Below, in pieces: positions 15,469 through 24,419 of a stretch of 64,000 nt of DNA. This DNA is from Paenibacillus zeirhizosphaerae. Lineage in GTDB: Bacteria; Bacillota; Bacilli; Paenibacillales; Paenibacillaceae. The position numbers and the translations under genes are program-made. Location of the stretch: positions 1-64,000 of the forward strand of contig NZ_JAPCKK010000030.1 of the NCBI RefSeq assembly GCF_030705605.1. Direction: 5' to 3'. The notes below the pieces were generated by a model. The model was not told the origin of the DNA. It saw nothing but the letters and a program-made list of their open reading frames with translations, and ran no database searches. The stretch's first letter is position 1; each line of letters starts with the position of its first letter.

Positions 15469-17019
15469 ATGAGTTTATTAACAGTAGAAGATGTTTCCCA
15501 TAATTTTGGAGACAGAACATTATTTAAAAATGTATCGTTCCGCCTGCTGCCGGGAGAGCATGTCGGTCTGGTGGGTGCCAACGGTGTCGGCAAATCGACG
15601 CTCATGAATATTTTGACAGGCCAGCAGTTGCGCGACAACGGTAAAGTTGAATGGACGCCGAAGGTCCGTTACGGCTATCTGGATCAGCACACGAAGCTGA
15701 CTCCGGGAAAGACGGTGCGGGATGTGCTGAAGGATGCATTCCTGCCGCTGCTTGAGCTAGAGAATGAATTGAATGAGGTTACGGGTAAAATGGCCGAGGC
15801 CACACCGGATGAGCTTGAAGTGCTGCTGGAGCGGATGGGTGAAATCCAGGAGCAACTGGAGATCGGCGATTTTTATCTGATTGACGTGAAAGTAGAAGAG
15901 ATGGCTAATGGCCTTGGGCTTGCTGCAATCGGGCTGGACCGTGACGTGGCATCATTAAGCGGGGGGCAGCGGACGAAGGTGCTTCTGGCCAAGCTGTTGC
16001 TGGAGAAGCCGAATGTGCTGCTGCTGGACGAGCCTACGAACTATCTGGATGTCGAGCATATCGAGTGGCTGACGCGTTACCTGAAGGACTATCCATATGC
16101 CTTTATGCTGATTTCGCATGATACGGAGTTTATGAATCAGGTCGTAAACGTAATCTATCATCTGGAATTCGGCAAGTTGAACCGCTATACGGCGAATTAT
16201 GAGAAGTTCCTTGAAATGGCTGATATTCAGAAGTCCCAGCACATCGAGGCGTATGAAAAGCAGCAGGAATACATTAAGAAGCAGGAGGACTTCATTCAGC
16301 GCAACAAGGCGAGGGCTTCCACCTCAGGCCGAGCCAAGAGCCGTGAGAAGCAGCTCGACCGGGTTGAGCGTATTGACAAGCCAGAGGAAGCCGCCAAGCC
16401 GACGTTCCAGTTTAAGGAAGCACGGGCCAGCGGCAAAACGGTTTTTGAAGGCATTGACTTTGAAATTGGTTATTCCCATCCGCTGCTGCCGAAAATGTCC
16501 ATTACGATCGAGCGGGGAGAGAAGATCGCCATCGTCGGATATAACGGTGTCGGCAAATCAACGCTGCTCAAAACGATTCTTGGCAAAATACCGGCGCTGA
16601 GTGGAAAAACGTATACAGGAGACTTTCTTTTGCCTGCTTATTTCGAGCAAGAGGTTCGTCCCGAGCGGATCACACCGCTCGACGATGTCTGGAATGAGTT
16701 CCCGCATCTGAACCAGCATGAGGTACGTGCCCATCTTGCCCGCTGTGGATTGAAAAACGATCACATCACCCGTCCGCTGTCCGCCCTTAGTGGGGGAGAG
16801 CAGGCCAAGGTGCGCCTCTGCAAGCTGCTGATGCGCGAAAGCAATTGGGTGCTGTTTGACGAACCGACCAACCATCTGGATGTAACGGCGAAGGAAGAGC
16901 TGAAGCGTGCGCTGAAGGAATATAAAGGCACAGTGCTGCTCGTATCCCACGAACCTGAATTTTATAAGGATTGGGTAACAAGAGTCTGGAACGTTGAAGA
17001 GTGGTCGGCTAAAGTCTGA
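15469..17019 (+). CDS. ABC-F family ATPase (YkpA/YbiT-like)
   Basis: ABC-F proteins bind ribosomes and act in translation control, stalled-ribosome rescue or antibiotic protection. They have no membrane domain. The 516-residue protein has two ATP sites: Walker A GANGVGKST and GYNGVGKST, signature LSGGQRTKV and LSGGEQAKV, and Walker B LLLDEPTNYLD and VLFDEPTNHLD. They are joined by a charged interdomain linker (about 240-310, EKQQEYIKKQEDFIQRNKAR). Length and linker resemble the YkpA/YbiT group more than the dedicated resistance proteins. That placement is by inspection only. Confidence 0.92.
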   Translation: MSLLTVEDVSHNFGDRTLFKNVSFRLLPGEHVGLVGANGVGKSTLMNILTGQQLRDNGKVEWTPKVRYGYLDQHTKLTPGKTVRDVLKDAFLPLLELENELNEVTGKMAEATPDELEVLLERMGEIQEQLEIGDFYLIDVKVEEMANGLGLAAIGLDRDVASLSGGQRTKVLLAKLLLEKPNVLLLDEPTNYLDVEHIEWLTRYLKDYPYAFMLISHDTEFMNQVVNVIYHLEFGKLNRYTANYEKFLEMADIQKSQHIEAYEKQQEYIKKQEDFIQRNKARASTSGRAKSREKQLDRVERIDKPEEAAKPTFQFKEARASGKTVFEGIDFEIGYSHPLLPKMSITIERGEKIAIVGYNGVGKSTLLKTILGKIPALSGKTYTGDFLLPAYFEQEVRPERITPLDDVWNEFPHLNQHEVRAHLARCGLKNDHITRPLSALSGGEQAKVRLCKLLMRESNWVLFDEPTNHLDVTAKEELKRALKEYKGTVLLVSHEPEFYKDWVTRVWNVEEWSAKV

Positions 17020-17118
17020 TATGCGTCTAGGCAGGTGAACTGGATTGTGCTACCATGAATAGGGATTTGAGAAAAAAGCATATACAGTCATACAGGTGAT
17101 GGATTAACCTGTATCACA

Positions 17119-17209
17119 CTGGGGGAGCCGCGGCTGGCGGCTGAGACGGAATACATGCATTCCGGACCCTTTGCACCTGATCTGGATCATACCAGCGTAG
17201 GGAAGTGGA
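17119..17209 (+). ncRNA. TPP riboswitch (THI element)
   Basis: The conserved core is complete: GGGGGAGCC opening, GGCTGAGA at 17138-17145, ACCCTTTGCACCTGATCTGGAT and ACCAGCGTAGGGAAGTGG. This aptamer binds thiamine pyrophosphate. It precedes the thiamine operon and is followed by a GC hairpin (17238-17253) and an intrinsic terminator (17288-17320). Control by premature termination when TPP is abundant is the natural reading. Confidence 0.96.
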
Positions 17210-17237
17210 CAGTAGCCGAATATAGATTGAATGCGTT

Positions 17238-17253
17238 CCCGCTGCTCAGCGGG
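17238..17253 (+). promoter_or_regulatory. Hairpin in the TPP riboswitch expression platform
   Basis: CCCGCTG-CT-CAGCGGG lies between the aptamer and the terminator. It may take part in the switch between alternative folds. Confidence 0.45.
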
Positions 17254-17287
17254 GGGATTCCTTGTATTTCGGTGAACATGTAAGTTC

Positions 17288-17320
17288 AGCCGCTTCCTGA
17301 TATAGGGGAGCGGCTTTTTT
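17288..17320 (+). terminator. Riboswitch-controlled terminator
   Basis: AGCCGCTTCC pairs with GGGAGCGGCT and is followed by six Ts, just before the tenI ribosome binding site. Confidence 0.85.
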
Positions 17321-17351
17321 GCATGCCCGCACAACAAGGGGGAGGCATGAA

Positions 17352-17954
17352 ATGATGGAATTTCATCTTATTACGGACGGTTGCCAGAGCGCTGAACGCA
17401 CGGCGGACATCATGCGGATAATCGGCCCCGATATCGACCTGCTGCATGTCCGTGAGAAGCGGTTGAGCGCAGCGGAGCTGTACACATTTATGTCGACGAT
17501 ATCGGAGCGGGGCTGCTGTCTCCCGGGCCAACTGGCAGTCAATGATCGGGTGGATGCGGCGCTTCTATTCGGAGCTGGGACCGTACAGCTTACTTCGCTT
17601 AGTTTGCCGTTGCGGCTTGTGAAAGAGGCGTTCCCGGCTCTGCGCTGCGGCGCATCCGTCCACTCACTGCAGGAAGCGCTGGCCGCAGAGCAGGCGGGAG
17701 CCGATTATGTGTTGTTCGGTCATATTTATGAATCCACTTCCAAGCCAGGAATGCCTCCGCAGGGGTTAAGGAGCCTGGAAGAGCTCTGTCATACGGTCTC
17801 CATCCCGGTTATTGCGCTTGGCGGTATCCAGCCTCATCATGTGCAGGACATTAAACGGGCTGGCGCCTCCGGCATTGCGGTGATGTCCGGCATCTGGAGG
17901 GTGCCTGATCCGGCCGGGATGGCAAAGGAATACAGGAGAGCGCTTATGACTTGA
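17352..17954 (+). CDS. tenI: TenI-like thiazole tautomerase (ThiE superfamily)
   Basis: TenI aromatises the thiazole tautomer released by ThiG. The 200-residue barrel follows B. subtilis TenI block by block: FHLITDG, LLHVREKRLSAAEL, SVHSLQEALAAEQAGADYVLFGHIYES and IPVIALGGIQPHHV. It resembles TenI more than ThiE. A ThiE role (thiamine phosphate synthase) cannot be fully excluded without alignment. The ATG at 17352 follows AAGGGGGAGG; a frame from 17319 would begin inside the terminator. It is the first gene of the TPP-regulated operon and overlaps the extended thiO frame. Confidence 0.85.
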   Translation: MMEFHLITDGCQSAERTADIMRIIGPDIDLLHVREKRLSAAELYTFMSTISERGCCLPGQLAVNDRVDAALLFGAGTVQLTSLSLPLRLVKEAFPALRCGASVHSLQEALAAEQAGADYVLFGHIYESTSKPGMPPQGLRSLEELCHTVSIPVIALGGIQPHHVQDIKRAGASGIAVMSGIWRVPDPAGMAKEYRRALMT

Positions 17955-18016
17955 AGCGCGGAGTTTCAGATCAGATGAGTCCCGATGAATACTGGAGAAT
18001 GGGAGGAGGAGAGTAC

Positions 18017-19174
18017 ATGGCTTATTCAGCAGACTGTGCTGTGATCGGAGCGGGCGTGATTGGCAGCTCCATCGCTTATCAATTGACGAAACGAGGCTTC
18101 AAAACCATCCTGATTGAAAGATTGGCTCCAGGACAAGGGGCAACCCGGGCAGCGGCCGGAATGCTGGCCGCGGAATGCGAGGCTTTTGTTCATCCAGAGC
18201 TGGCCGCCTTGGCGATGCGAAGCCGGAATATGTTCGGGGAGCTGGTACGAGAGCTTGAAGCGCTGACAGGACTGCAAACCGGCTATGTGACCGCAGGTTT
18301 CGTGATCCCTGCCCGCACTCCGGTAGAGGCAGAACGCTTATCGGCCCTTGCCGATAAGAAAGATGGAGCGGCTGTGCAATGGTGGGATGCCGAAGAGATT
18401 TCCAGAAGGATTCCCGGCCTGAAAGGGCAAGTAGCAGGAGGCCTATTCCGCGAACAGGAAACCCAACTGCTTCCGCAGCGGTTAACTCGGGCTTTGGTGG
18501 CGGGTGCGGAAAAGCTTGGTGCAGAGCTGCTGACAGGCACAACCGTACACGAAATTCTGACAGTGGATAATCGAGTGCGTGGCGTAAAAACAAGCGGGGG
18601 GCATATCGTTTGTCCGAAGGTTGTATTCGCAGGAGGTCTTGATGAGCTGAGGCTGCTTAGGACTTGTGGCATCCAGCTTGACATGTATCCGGTCAAAGGC
18701 GAGGTTGCTGCCGTCACCATGCCTGCGCGTCCGCTGGACTATACGATTTACGCCGAGGATGTCTATTTGGTACCGAAGCCGGACGGGGAGCTATGGATTG
18801 GCGCAACGAGCAGGGCGCATAAAGCGGGAGCGGACGTGTCCGCAGGAGGGCTGCAGCATCTGCTTACACGTGCGTGTGCCTGGCTGCCGGAGATCCGGGA
18901 GTCGTCTTTCCTGAGAGCATGGTCAGGACTGAGGCCGCAAACGAGGGATGGTCTTCCATTTATTGGTCCCGTCCCGGATGTTGCCGGATTATATGCGGCT
19001 TGCGGACATTACCGTAACGGAATTTTGCTAAGTGCCGCTACGGGTGAAGCCATAGCCGACTTTATAACAGGTCTTACGGCAGAGCAGCTAAAGCTGATGG
19101 CCCTGTCCCCGGAAAGAGTCAAGAGACCGCCCGCTGCTGTGCATGGTTATGCTGCCAAGGGGGGAGTGCAATGA
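18017..19174 (+). CDS. thiO: Glycine oxidase ThiO
   Basis: ThiO oxidises glycine to the imine used for the thiazole ring, the oxygen-dependent route that replaces ThiH. The 385-residue flavoprotein opens with the FAD dinucleotide fold (DCAVIGAGVIGSSIAYQLTKRG). It contains TRAAAGMLAAECEAF and ends with the amine-oxidase block (SGLRPQTRDGLPFIGPVPDVAGLYAACGHYRNGILLSAATG). The ATG at 18017 follows GGAGGAGGAG and starts just before the FAD motif; an in-frame start at 17951 adds 22 unconserved residues. The stop overlaps the thiS start (ATGA). The use of ThiO implies aerobic thiamine synthesis. Confidence 0.94.
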   Translation: MAYSADCAVIGAGVIGSSIAYQLTKRGFKTILIERLAPGQGATRAAAGMLAAECEAFVHPELAALAMRSRNMFGELVRELEALTGLQTGYVTAGFVIPARTPVEAERLSALADKKDGAAVQWWDAEEISRRIPGLKGQVAGGLFREQETQLLPQRLTRALVAGAEKLGAELLTGTTVHEILTVDNRVRGVKTSGGHIVCPKVVFAGGLDELRLLRTCGIQLDMYPVKGEVAAVTMPARPLDYTIYAEDVYLVPKPDGELWIGATSRAHKAGADVSAGGLQHLLTRACAWLPEIRESSFLRAWSGLRPQTRDGLPFIGPVPDVAGLYAACGHYRNGILLSAATGEAIADFITGLTAEQLKLMALSPERVKRPPAAVHGYAAKGGVQ

Positions 19175-19374
19175 AGCTGGTGATCAACGGGCAGGAGATG
19201 ATATTTGATACAGAGCTTCAAAATGTGGATCAGTTGCTGAAAGCGCTGGACCTGCAGGTCAAAACGGTTGTTGTTGAGTTGAATCGGCACATATTGACGA
19301 GGGACATTCATGGCGTAACCGGATTGAAAAACGGAGATCGGCTTGAAATTGTACATTTTGTGGGGGGCGGATAA
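19171..19374 (+). CDS. thiS: Sulfur carrier protein ThiS
   Basis: This 67-residue ubiquitin-fold protein carries sulfur as a C-terminal thiocarboxylate. The essential di-glycine tail is present (HFVGGG), as is the core [12 protein letters not shown]. ThiF adenylates the tail and ThiG consumes the sulfur. The gene overlaps thiO by four bases and ends one base before thiG. Confidence 0.95.
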   Translation: MKLVINGQEMIFDTELQNVDQLLKALDLQVKTVVVELNRHILTRDIHGVTGLKNGDRLEIVHFVGGG

Positions 19375-19375
19375 T

Positions 19376-20146
19376 ATGCTGCAAATTGGAGATAGAGCTT
19401 TTCATTCGAGACTGTTGCTCGGAACCGGGAAATTTTCGGATCTTGAAATTCAAATGAGGGCGGTTCAGGCTTCGGAAAGTGAGATTCTCACCTTTGCTGT
19501 GCGGCGCTTGAACCTGCAGCAGAAGGAGCAGAGGAATTTCCTGGATATGCTGGACCTGTCGCAATTCACGCTTCTTCCCAATACCGCAGGGGCAGCCACC
19601 GCGGAGGAAGCTGTCCGTATTGCCAGATTGGCCAAGGCTTCCGGTTTATGTGATATGATAAAAGTCGAAGTGATCGGAGATGACAAAACGCTTCTCCCCG
19701 ATCCGTTAGAGACGTTAAAAGCGTGTGAAATGCTGCTTGCCGAAGGCTTTATTGTGCTGCCCTACATCTCGGATGATGTCATATTGGCCAAAAGACTGGA
19801 GCAGCTCGGCGTTCACGCCGTGATGCCTGGCGCTTCCCCGATCGGAACGGGACGGGGAATCCTCAATCCATATACACTGGAGCTGATCATAGAACAGGCT
19901 TCCATTCCTGTGATTGTGGATGCTGGCATCCGTTCGCCGGCCGATGCGGCACGCGCGATGGAGTTGGGCGCGGACGCTGTGCTGTTGAATACGGCAGTAT
20001 CCGGCGCCGGCGATCCGGTAGCCATGGCAGAGGCCATGAAGCTGGCGGTGAGAGCGGGCAGGCAAGCGTTCAAGGCCGGCATGATTCCCGTTAAACGGTA
20101 TGCTTCGGCAAGCAGCCCTACAGAAGGGATGGTTACATATGAGTGA
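19376..20146 (+). CDS. thiG: Thiazole synthase ThiG
   Basis: ThiG condenses the glycine imine, 1-deoxyxylulose 5-phosphate and ThiS thiocarboxylate into the thiazole phosphate. The 256-residue barrel has the Schiff-base Lys96 in [16 protein letters not shown] and the phosphate-binding loops [11 protein letters not shown] and [12 protein letters not shown]. The ATG at 19376 starts just past the thiS stop; a frame from 19343 reads back into thiS. It overlaps thiF by eight bases. Confidence 0.96.
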   Translation: MLQIGDRAFHSRLLLGTGKFSDLEIQMRAVQASESEILTFAVRRLNLQQKEQRNFLDMLDLSQFTLLPNTAGAATAEEAVRIARLAKASGLCDMIKVEVIGDDKTLLPDPLETLKACEMLLAEGFIVLPYISDDVILAKRLEQLGVHAVMPGASPIGTGRGILNPYTLELIIEQASIPVIVDAGIRSPADAARAMELGADAVLLNTAVSGAGDPVAMAEAMKLAVRAGRQAFKAGMIPVKRYASASSPTEGMVTYE

Positions 20147-21227
20147 AAGCAGAACAGCGGCGTCAGCAGATCCCGAGCCTTCCACTGCAGGAAGCGCACC
20201 GGCTGGGGCTGATCGTTACTCCCGGCAGGAGCGCTTTGCGCCCTTTGGGCGGGAGGGGCAGCGAAAGCTGCAAACTTCTCATGCGCTGATTATTGGAGCG
20301 GGGGCGCTCGGTACAGGAATCGCGGAAACGCTGGTCCGCTCAGGTATTGGCACGATTACCATCGCTGATCGCGATTATGTCGAGTGGAGCAACCTCCAGC
20401 GGCAGCAGCTCTTTGCGGAATCGGATGCCCTGCAGAGAACGCCTAAAGCCATCGCGGCCCAAAATCGCCTGCAGCAAATTAATTCCGAATGTATCATCCA
20501 TGCCCATGTGCTTGATATCGATGGCGAAGCTTTAGAAGAGCTGGCCACGGATGCGGATATCATTATGGATGCTACTGATAATTTTGACACAAGACTGATC
20601 ATCAATGATGTGGCCCAAAAGCTCGGCATGCCGTGGATCTACGGTGGATGTGTGGGCAGCTACGGGATTACCTTCACGTTTATTCCGGGTGAAACGCCCT
20701 GCTTGAACTGTCTGCTGGGCACAATCCCAACCGGAGGAGACACTTGTGACACGGCAGGCATTCTTCCCCAGGCTGTACAGATGGTTACCGCCCATCAGAC
20801 GGCGGAAGCCTTTAAGCTGTTAAGCGGCCACAAGGAAGCGCTGCGGGGCAAACTGCTGTCATTTGATGTATGGCGTAATGAAACTACATCGATTTCCGTG
20901 GCAGGCGCAAAAAAGGAGGATTGCCCTTCCTGCGGCAAGAACAGGGAGTATCCGCATTTGATGGCCTCCAATCGGCAAAAGGCGGATGTGTTATGCGGCA
21001 GGGATACTGTGCAGATTCGACCGGCCCGCAGGACAAAGCTTGATTTGAAATCGACGGCTGCCCGCCTTGCCGCCACCGGGGATGGTATGGTCGAAAGCAA
21101 TCCTTTTCTCGTTTCCTTTGATACCGGTAAACATCGGATGGTCATCTTCGGAGACGGCCGCGCGCTGATTCACGGTACGAAGGATATCCCAGAGGCCCGG
21201 GTGCTGTATCATCGCTATTTTGGGTGA
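20139..21227 (+). CDS. thiF: ThiF/MoeB-type adenylyltransferase
   Basis: An E1-like enzyme of 362 residues that adenylates the C-terminus of ThiS, as MoeB does for MoaD. Seen in sequence: nucleotide loop [17 protein letters not shown], aspartate in [32 protein letters not shown], and a structural zinc site from CLNCLL and CPSCGK. The last 80 residues have no rhodanese signature that I recognise. Its place at the end of the thiamine operon favours ThiF. It may also serve a MoaD, because moeA-mobB lie elsewhere in this window without moeB. Confidence 0.92.
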   Translation: MSESRTAASADPEPSTAGSAPAGADRYSRQERFAPFGREGQRKLQTSHALIIGAGALGTGIAETLVRSGIGTITIADRDYVEWSNLQRQQLFAESDALQRTPKAIAAQNRLQQINSECIIHAHVLDIDGEALEELATDADIIMDATDNFDTRLIINDVAQKLGMPWIYGGCVGSYGITFTFIPGETPCLNCLLGTIPTGGDTCDTAGILPQAVQMVTAHQTAEAFKLLSGHKEALRGKLLSFDVWRNETTSISVAGAKKEDCPSCGKNREYPHLMASNRQKADVLCGRDTVQIRPARRTKLDLKSTAARLAATGDGMVESNPFLVSFDTGKHRMVIFGDGRALIHGTKDIPEARVLYHRYFG

Positions 21228-21345
21228 AAGCCTATAATTGCCGCTTCCGCCTGATGTATGTATTCCATACAGATTCCCCAAACTATGGGTAGGATCATAG
21301 ATATCACCAGATCGCTTCAGCGAGGCATCAGGGAACAGGTGACGT

Positions 21346-22050
21346 ATGGAAGAACGTATTTTGCTCGTTGGCGGCAAGAGCAGGGAACATATACGGAAAG
21401 GCTTAGAGGAAGCGGGATATCGTGTAATTTATCTGCATAACGCACAGGAAGCCGCTGAGAATGTGGAGGATCTGGAATTTGACCTATTGCTGCTTGATGC
21501 AGATTTACCCCCTTTGGAGGCAAACCGGCTGCTGAACGGAATGGATGAAGAGAACAAGCGGATTCCCGTAATGATGATTACAGATTCCGAAGCTGTGGAC
21601 AAGGTGGTTGAATGCTTTGACCGTGGAGCTCATGACGTCGTTATGGCAGAAGTGCCAGCTCAAGTGCTGCATGCCCGCATCAAAAATTTGCTGCTTATTT
21701 TTCGTGGCACCCTTCAATTGAACAGCCGTATCAAGGTGGCGGATTTGGTGATTGACAGGGGAGCGCGAAAGGTAAGGCGGGGGGACGGGCACATCGGTCT
21801 GACTACGAAGGAATTCGACCTTCTATGGTATCTTGCGCTGCACGTGAATCAGGCATGCAGCAGGCAGCGTATCCTGAAGCATGTATGGAGGCATGAATAT
21901 ATTGCGGATACCAATGTGGTGGATGTATATATACGGCATCTGCGGCTCAAGGTTGATCATGGTCATAAATACAAGCTGATCCGCACGATACGCGGGGTTG
22001 GTTACCTGCTTCAGGAGCCGCCAGCGGATGCATCCGATTCGACAACGTAA
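21346..22050 (+). CDS. Atypical OmpR-family response regulator
   Basis: A 234-residue regulator with a receiver domain (1-120) and a winged-helix DNA-binding domain (about 128-223, LTTKEFDLLWYLALHVNQACSRQRILKHVW and NVVDVYIRHLRLKVD). The receiver keeps the phosphoacceptor-position Asp51 (LLLLDADLPP). It lacks the acidic pair after strand 1 (ILLVGGKS instead of VDD), and AEVP replaces the K-P block near residue 103. Normal Mg2+-dependent phosphorylation is unlikely. No histidine kinase is adjacent, so it is an orphan. It follows the thiamine operon after 118 bases without an obvious terminator. Confidence 0.88.
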   Translation: MEERILLVGGKSREHIRKGLEEAGYRVIYLHNAQEAAENVEDLEFDLLLLDADLPPLEANRLLNGMDEENKRIPVMMITDSEAVDKVVECFDRGAHDVVMAEVPAQVLHARIKNLLLIFRGTLQLNSRIKVADLVIDRGARKVRRGDGHIGLTTKEFDLLWYLALHVNQACSRQRILKHVWRHEYIADTNVVDVYIRHLRLKVDHGHKYKLIRTIRGVGYLLQEPPADASDSTT

Positions 22051-22065
22051 TTTGCCCGTACAGCA

Positions 22066-22098
22066 AAACAAACCGGAACACAGGGTTCCGGTTTGTTT
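22066..22098. terminator. Bidirectional terminator
   Basis: AAACAAACCGGAAC pairs perfectly with GTTCCGGTTTGTTT between two convergent genes. Confidence 0.85.
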
Positions 22099-22120
22099 CA
22101 TTTGCATATGATATATATGA

Positions 22121-22624
22121 TTACAGTACACGACGGGAGAACAAATAGCCGTTTTTCCAGGTTTTTGAGTCCAGATCGGAGATGGTTACGCCTGGTGAGC
22201 CGTACGTATGTAAGATTTTTCCGTTGCCTGCATATACGGCTACGTGTGTTACATTTTTGCCTCTAGAACGGCTGCCGGTAGAAAAAAACAGCAAATCACC
22301 GACCTTGAGATTGGATTTTGAAACGGATCTGCCTTTCTTCGCTTGATCTTCAGAAGAGCGGGGAAGACTTACCCCATATTTTTTGAAGATATACTTCGTA
22401 AACGAGGAGCAGTCAAAGTTTCTTGTCGTCGTGGTGGTCGCCCCGAATTTATAAGGAGTTCCCATATATTTTTTACCGTAATTAACGATTTGTTGACCTT
22501 TAGATACAGCGGTGGCACTAGCCGCCTGCGCGCTTGGAGCCTCTATGGCTGCAACTGCCCCAAATCCGATGGAAGCAGCGATTCCGACAGAGATGATTTT
22601 CTTAAATAAGCTGTTGAATTTCAT
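22121..22624 (-). CDS. Secreted NlpC/P60 cell-wall peptidase
   Basis: Enzymes of this family cut stem peptides of peptidoglycan. The 167-residue precursor has a signal peptide (MKFNSLFKKIISVGIAASIG, cleavage probably after AQA near residue 34) and one NlpC/P60 domain. The Cys nucleophile is in FDCSSFTKYIF, the first His in VTHVAVYAGNG and a further His in ILHTYG. There are no LysM or SH3 binding repeats, so it is a minimal catalytic form. The ATG at 22624 follows CTGGAGG; an in-frame start at 22750 is rejected. It is convergent with the orphan regulator. Confidence 0.92.
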   Translation of the reverse strand: MKFNSLFKKIISVGIAASIGFGAVAAIEAPSAQAASATAVSKGQQIVNYGKKYMGTPYKFGATTTTTRNFDCSSFTKYIFKKYGVSLPRSSEDQAKKGRSVSKSNLKVGDLLFFSTGSRSRGKNVTHVAVYAGNGKILHTYGSPGVTISDLDSKTWKNGYLFSRRVL

Positions 22625-22823
22625 TTTGTTGTTGTACCTCCAGGAGTAATAGTCATTCGTACTGAATGCTTGGTTTCTCACAGGACTGAGTATAACAGTT
22701 TTGTAACCTCCTAAATGTTGGATGGATGTGCTTAAATGCTGGAGCAGCAAGGGTTTGAGTCTGATTATTAAAAAACGGTTAAAATTACAGCGGTTAATTA
22801 AAAATGGAACGAAATCATGAGAT

Positions 22824-22871
22824 AAAAAGAGGCCAGGAAGCTTGATTATTCAAGGTTCCCGGCCTCTTTTT
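22824..22871 (-). terminator. Terminator of thiN
   Basis: AAAAAGAGGCC and GGCCTCTTTTT flank an imperfectly paired centre downstream of thiN. The T-run works in both directions. Confidence 0.8.
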
Positions 22872-22895
22872 AAGATTGGCTTTGGTTGAATAAAT

Positions 22896-22932
22896 ATTAC
22901 AAAATTGTAATCAGTGTTACGAGGGTTGTAAT
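22896..22932. promoter_or_regulatory. Cluster of TGTAAT/ATTACA motifs
   Basis: A perfect 16-bp palindrome ATTACAAAATTGTAAT (22896-22911) is followed by TGTTAC (22915) and TGTAAT (22927). It lies between the thiN stop and its terminator, an odd place for an operator. Confidence 0.35.
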
Positions 22933-23573
22933 CAATCTCTGCTTTGGATAATGAGCAGCATGCCACTCTCGATCGACACTTTGCCGGAGGGAGCGACCAG
23001 ACGGTTGCTGACCCCCCTGGATTGTCCCATTTTAAGGGTGGCATTCACCAGCGGATACATAAAGCCTTCCAGATTGATGCCGGTCACTTCAGTGGTCATC
23101 GGAAGCAGGGAGATATAGGTATAACCCCGGTCTTCAACGACAGCCTCCGTGCCTGTCAGCATGATCCGGTTATGAGCATCCTGGATAACACAGTGAATGT
23201 GATGCTGCATCGCCCGCAGCAGCATTTGCAGATTGGCCAGCGTGTGATCCATTCTCGTGCCGGTCGCGCCAAGAAGCAGGACCTCACCGATCTGCTCCCC
23301 GATCGCCAGCTCAAGCGCCAGCTCGGTGTCTGTAAGATCCTTATGGACAGGATCACAACTGAGAATGCGACTACTGTATGCTTCAACCTGCTGCTTCTGC
23401 TCCGGAAGAATGGAATCAAAATCGCCGACCGCGATATCCGGGCGAATCCCGTGCTCCACCAGATATAACGCACCGCGGTCTGCGCCAATAATCAAGTCGC
23501 CTTCCCCGATCTCGGACCAATCGTCCGGGGACAAGGCTCCGCCGGAAAATATAATTGCTCGTCTGAAGCTCAT
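22932..23573 (-). CDS. thiN: Thiamine pyrophosphokinase ThiN
   Basis: ThiN makes TPP from thiamine and ATP, so it produces the ligand of the riboswitch at 17119. The 213-residue protein has the catalytic-domain blocks GADRGALYLVEHGIRPDIAVGDFDS, KDLTDTELAL and LLGATGTRMDHTLANLQML, followed by the small B1-binding domain with QSRGVSNRL near the end. The start at 23573 follows AGAGGAGATG. It is separate from the thiamine operon and has no riboswitch of its own, as expected for a salvage kinase. Confidence 0.95.
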   Translation of the reverse strand: MSFRRAIIFSGGALSPDDWSEIGEGDLIIGADRGALYLVEHGIRPDIAVGDFDSILPEQKQQVEAYSSRILSCDPVHKDLTDTELALELAIGEQIGEVLLLGATGTRMDHTLANLQMLLRAMQHHIHCVIQDAHNRIMLTGTEAVVEDRGYTYISLLPMTTEVTGINLEGFMYPLVNATLKMGQSRGVSNRLVAPSGKVSIESGMLLIIQSRD

Positions 23574-23632
23574 CCGCTACATCTCCTCTGAGAAAAATAC
23601 ACTATGTAAGAGTATAACCCGATAAATATCAC

Positions 23633-23662
23633 TTGCACAATTTCCCCTAGTTTGGCTACAAT
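23633..23662 (+). promoter_or_regulatory. Putative promoter of the TRIC-family gene
   Basis: TTGCAC (23633-23638), an 18-base spacer and TACAAT (23657-23662). Confidence 0.45.
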
Positions 23663-23742
23663 GAGTACGTGAAAAGTTGACAAGGGAAGTAAGGGTTATA
23701 TGAGGTCAGGTTAGTTAGAGAAAAAGGGAGAGAGGCAAGCCG

Positions 23743-24414
23743 TTGGAATTACATATTTTTGACTGGTTTAGCATTATCGGTACGATTGCATTTGCGATAT
23801 CCGGAGCAATTGTGGCGATGGAGGAAGAATACGATATTTTGGGCGTGCTTGTGTTGGGGCTTGTGACGGCATTTGGCGGGGGAGTTATCCGAAACGTTCT
23901 GATTGGCGTGCCGGTGACCACGCTTTGGAGCCAGGGCATGCTCATTACGCTGGCCGTCATTTCCATAGTGATCGCATTTATGCTGCCTTACGAGTACATT
24001 AAGCACTGGAAACGGACCGAAGCGCTGTTCGATGCGGTAGGCCTGGCTGCTTTTGCCATTCAGGGGGCACTTTATGCCACCCAGATGAATCATCCGGTTA
24101 TTGCCGCTGTGGTCGCGGCTTTCTTGACAGGAACAGGGGGCGGTATGATCCGTGACCTGCTTGCCGGCCGTAAGCCGCTTGTATTGAGGGACGAGATTTA
24201 TGCCGTATGGGCCATGCTGGCAGGATTGGCGGTAGGCATTGGCTTTACAGACCGCACGGCGGAGCTGATCGCGCTTTTTATAGGCGTTATAGTATTTCGT
24301 ATGCTTTCCGTGTATTATAAATGGAAACTTCCGCGCCGATCGCTGCGTCGCCCGACGGGGCAGACTGGAATTACCGAGGCGGGAGCGGCGGACTGGCGGG
24401 TTCAGAAAGGATAA
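23743..24414 (+). CDS. TRIC-family (UPF0126) membrane protein
   Basis: A 223-residue integral membrane protein with about seven hydrophobic segments. The family double repeat is clear: AFAISGAIVAMEE...TAFGGGVIRNVLIG in the first half and AAFAIQGALYA...TGTGGGMIRDLLAGRKP in the second. Bacterial members form trimeric monovalent-cation channels in structural work; the physiological role here is unknown. Translation starts at TTG 23743 after GGGAGAGAGG. The C-terminal 30 residues (PRRSLRRPTGQTG...) are polar and cytosolic. The phosphatase gene starts six bases after its stop. Confidence 0.88.
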   Translation: MELHIFDWFSIIGTIAFAISGAIVAMEEEYDILGVLVLGLVTAFGGGVIRNVLIGVPVTTLWSQGMLITLAVISIVIAFMLPYEYIKHWKRTEALFDAVGLAAFAIQGALYATQMNHPVIAAVVAAFLTGTGGGMIRDLLAGRKPLVLRDEIYAVWAMLAGLAVGIGFTDRTAELIALFIGVIVFRMLSVYYKWKLPRRSLRRPTGQTGITEAGAADWRVQKG

Positions 24415-24419
24415 GAAGC

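Noticed and set aside
23677..23702. TTGACA/TATATG promoter before the TRIC-family gene
   Set aside because: The spacing is only about 14 bases. The TTGCAC/TACAAT pair upstream fits better.
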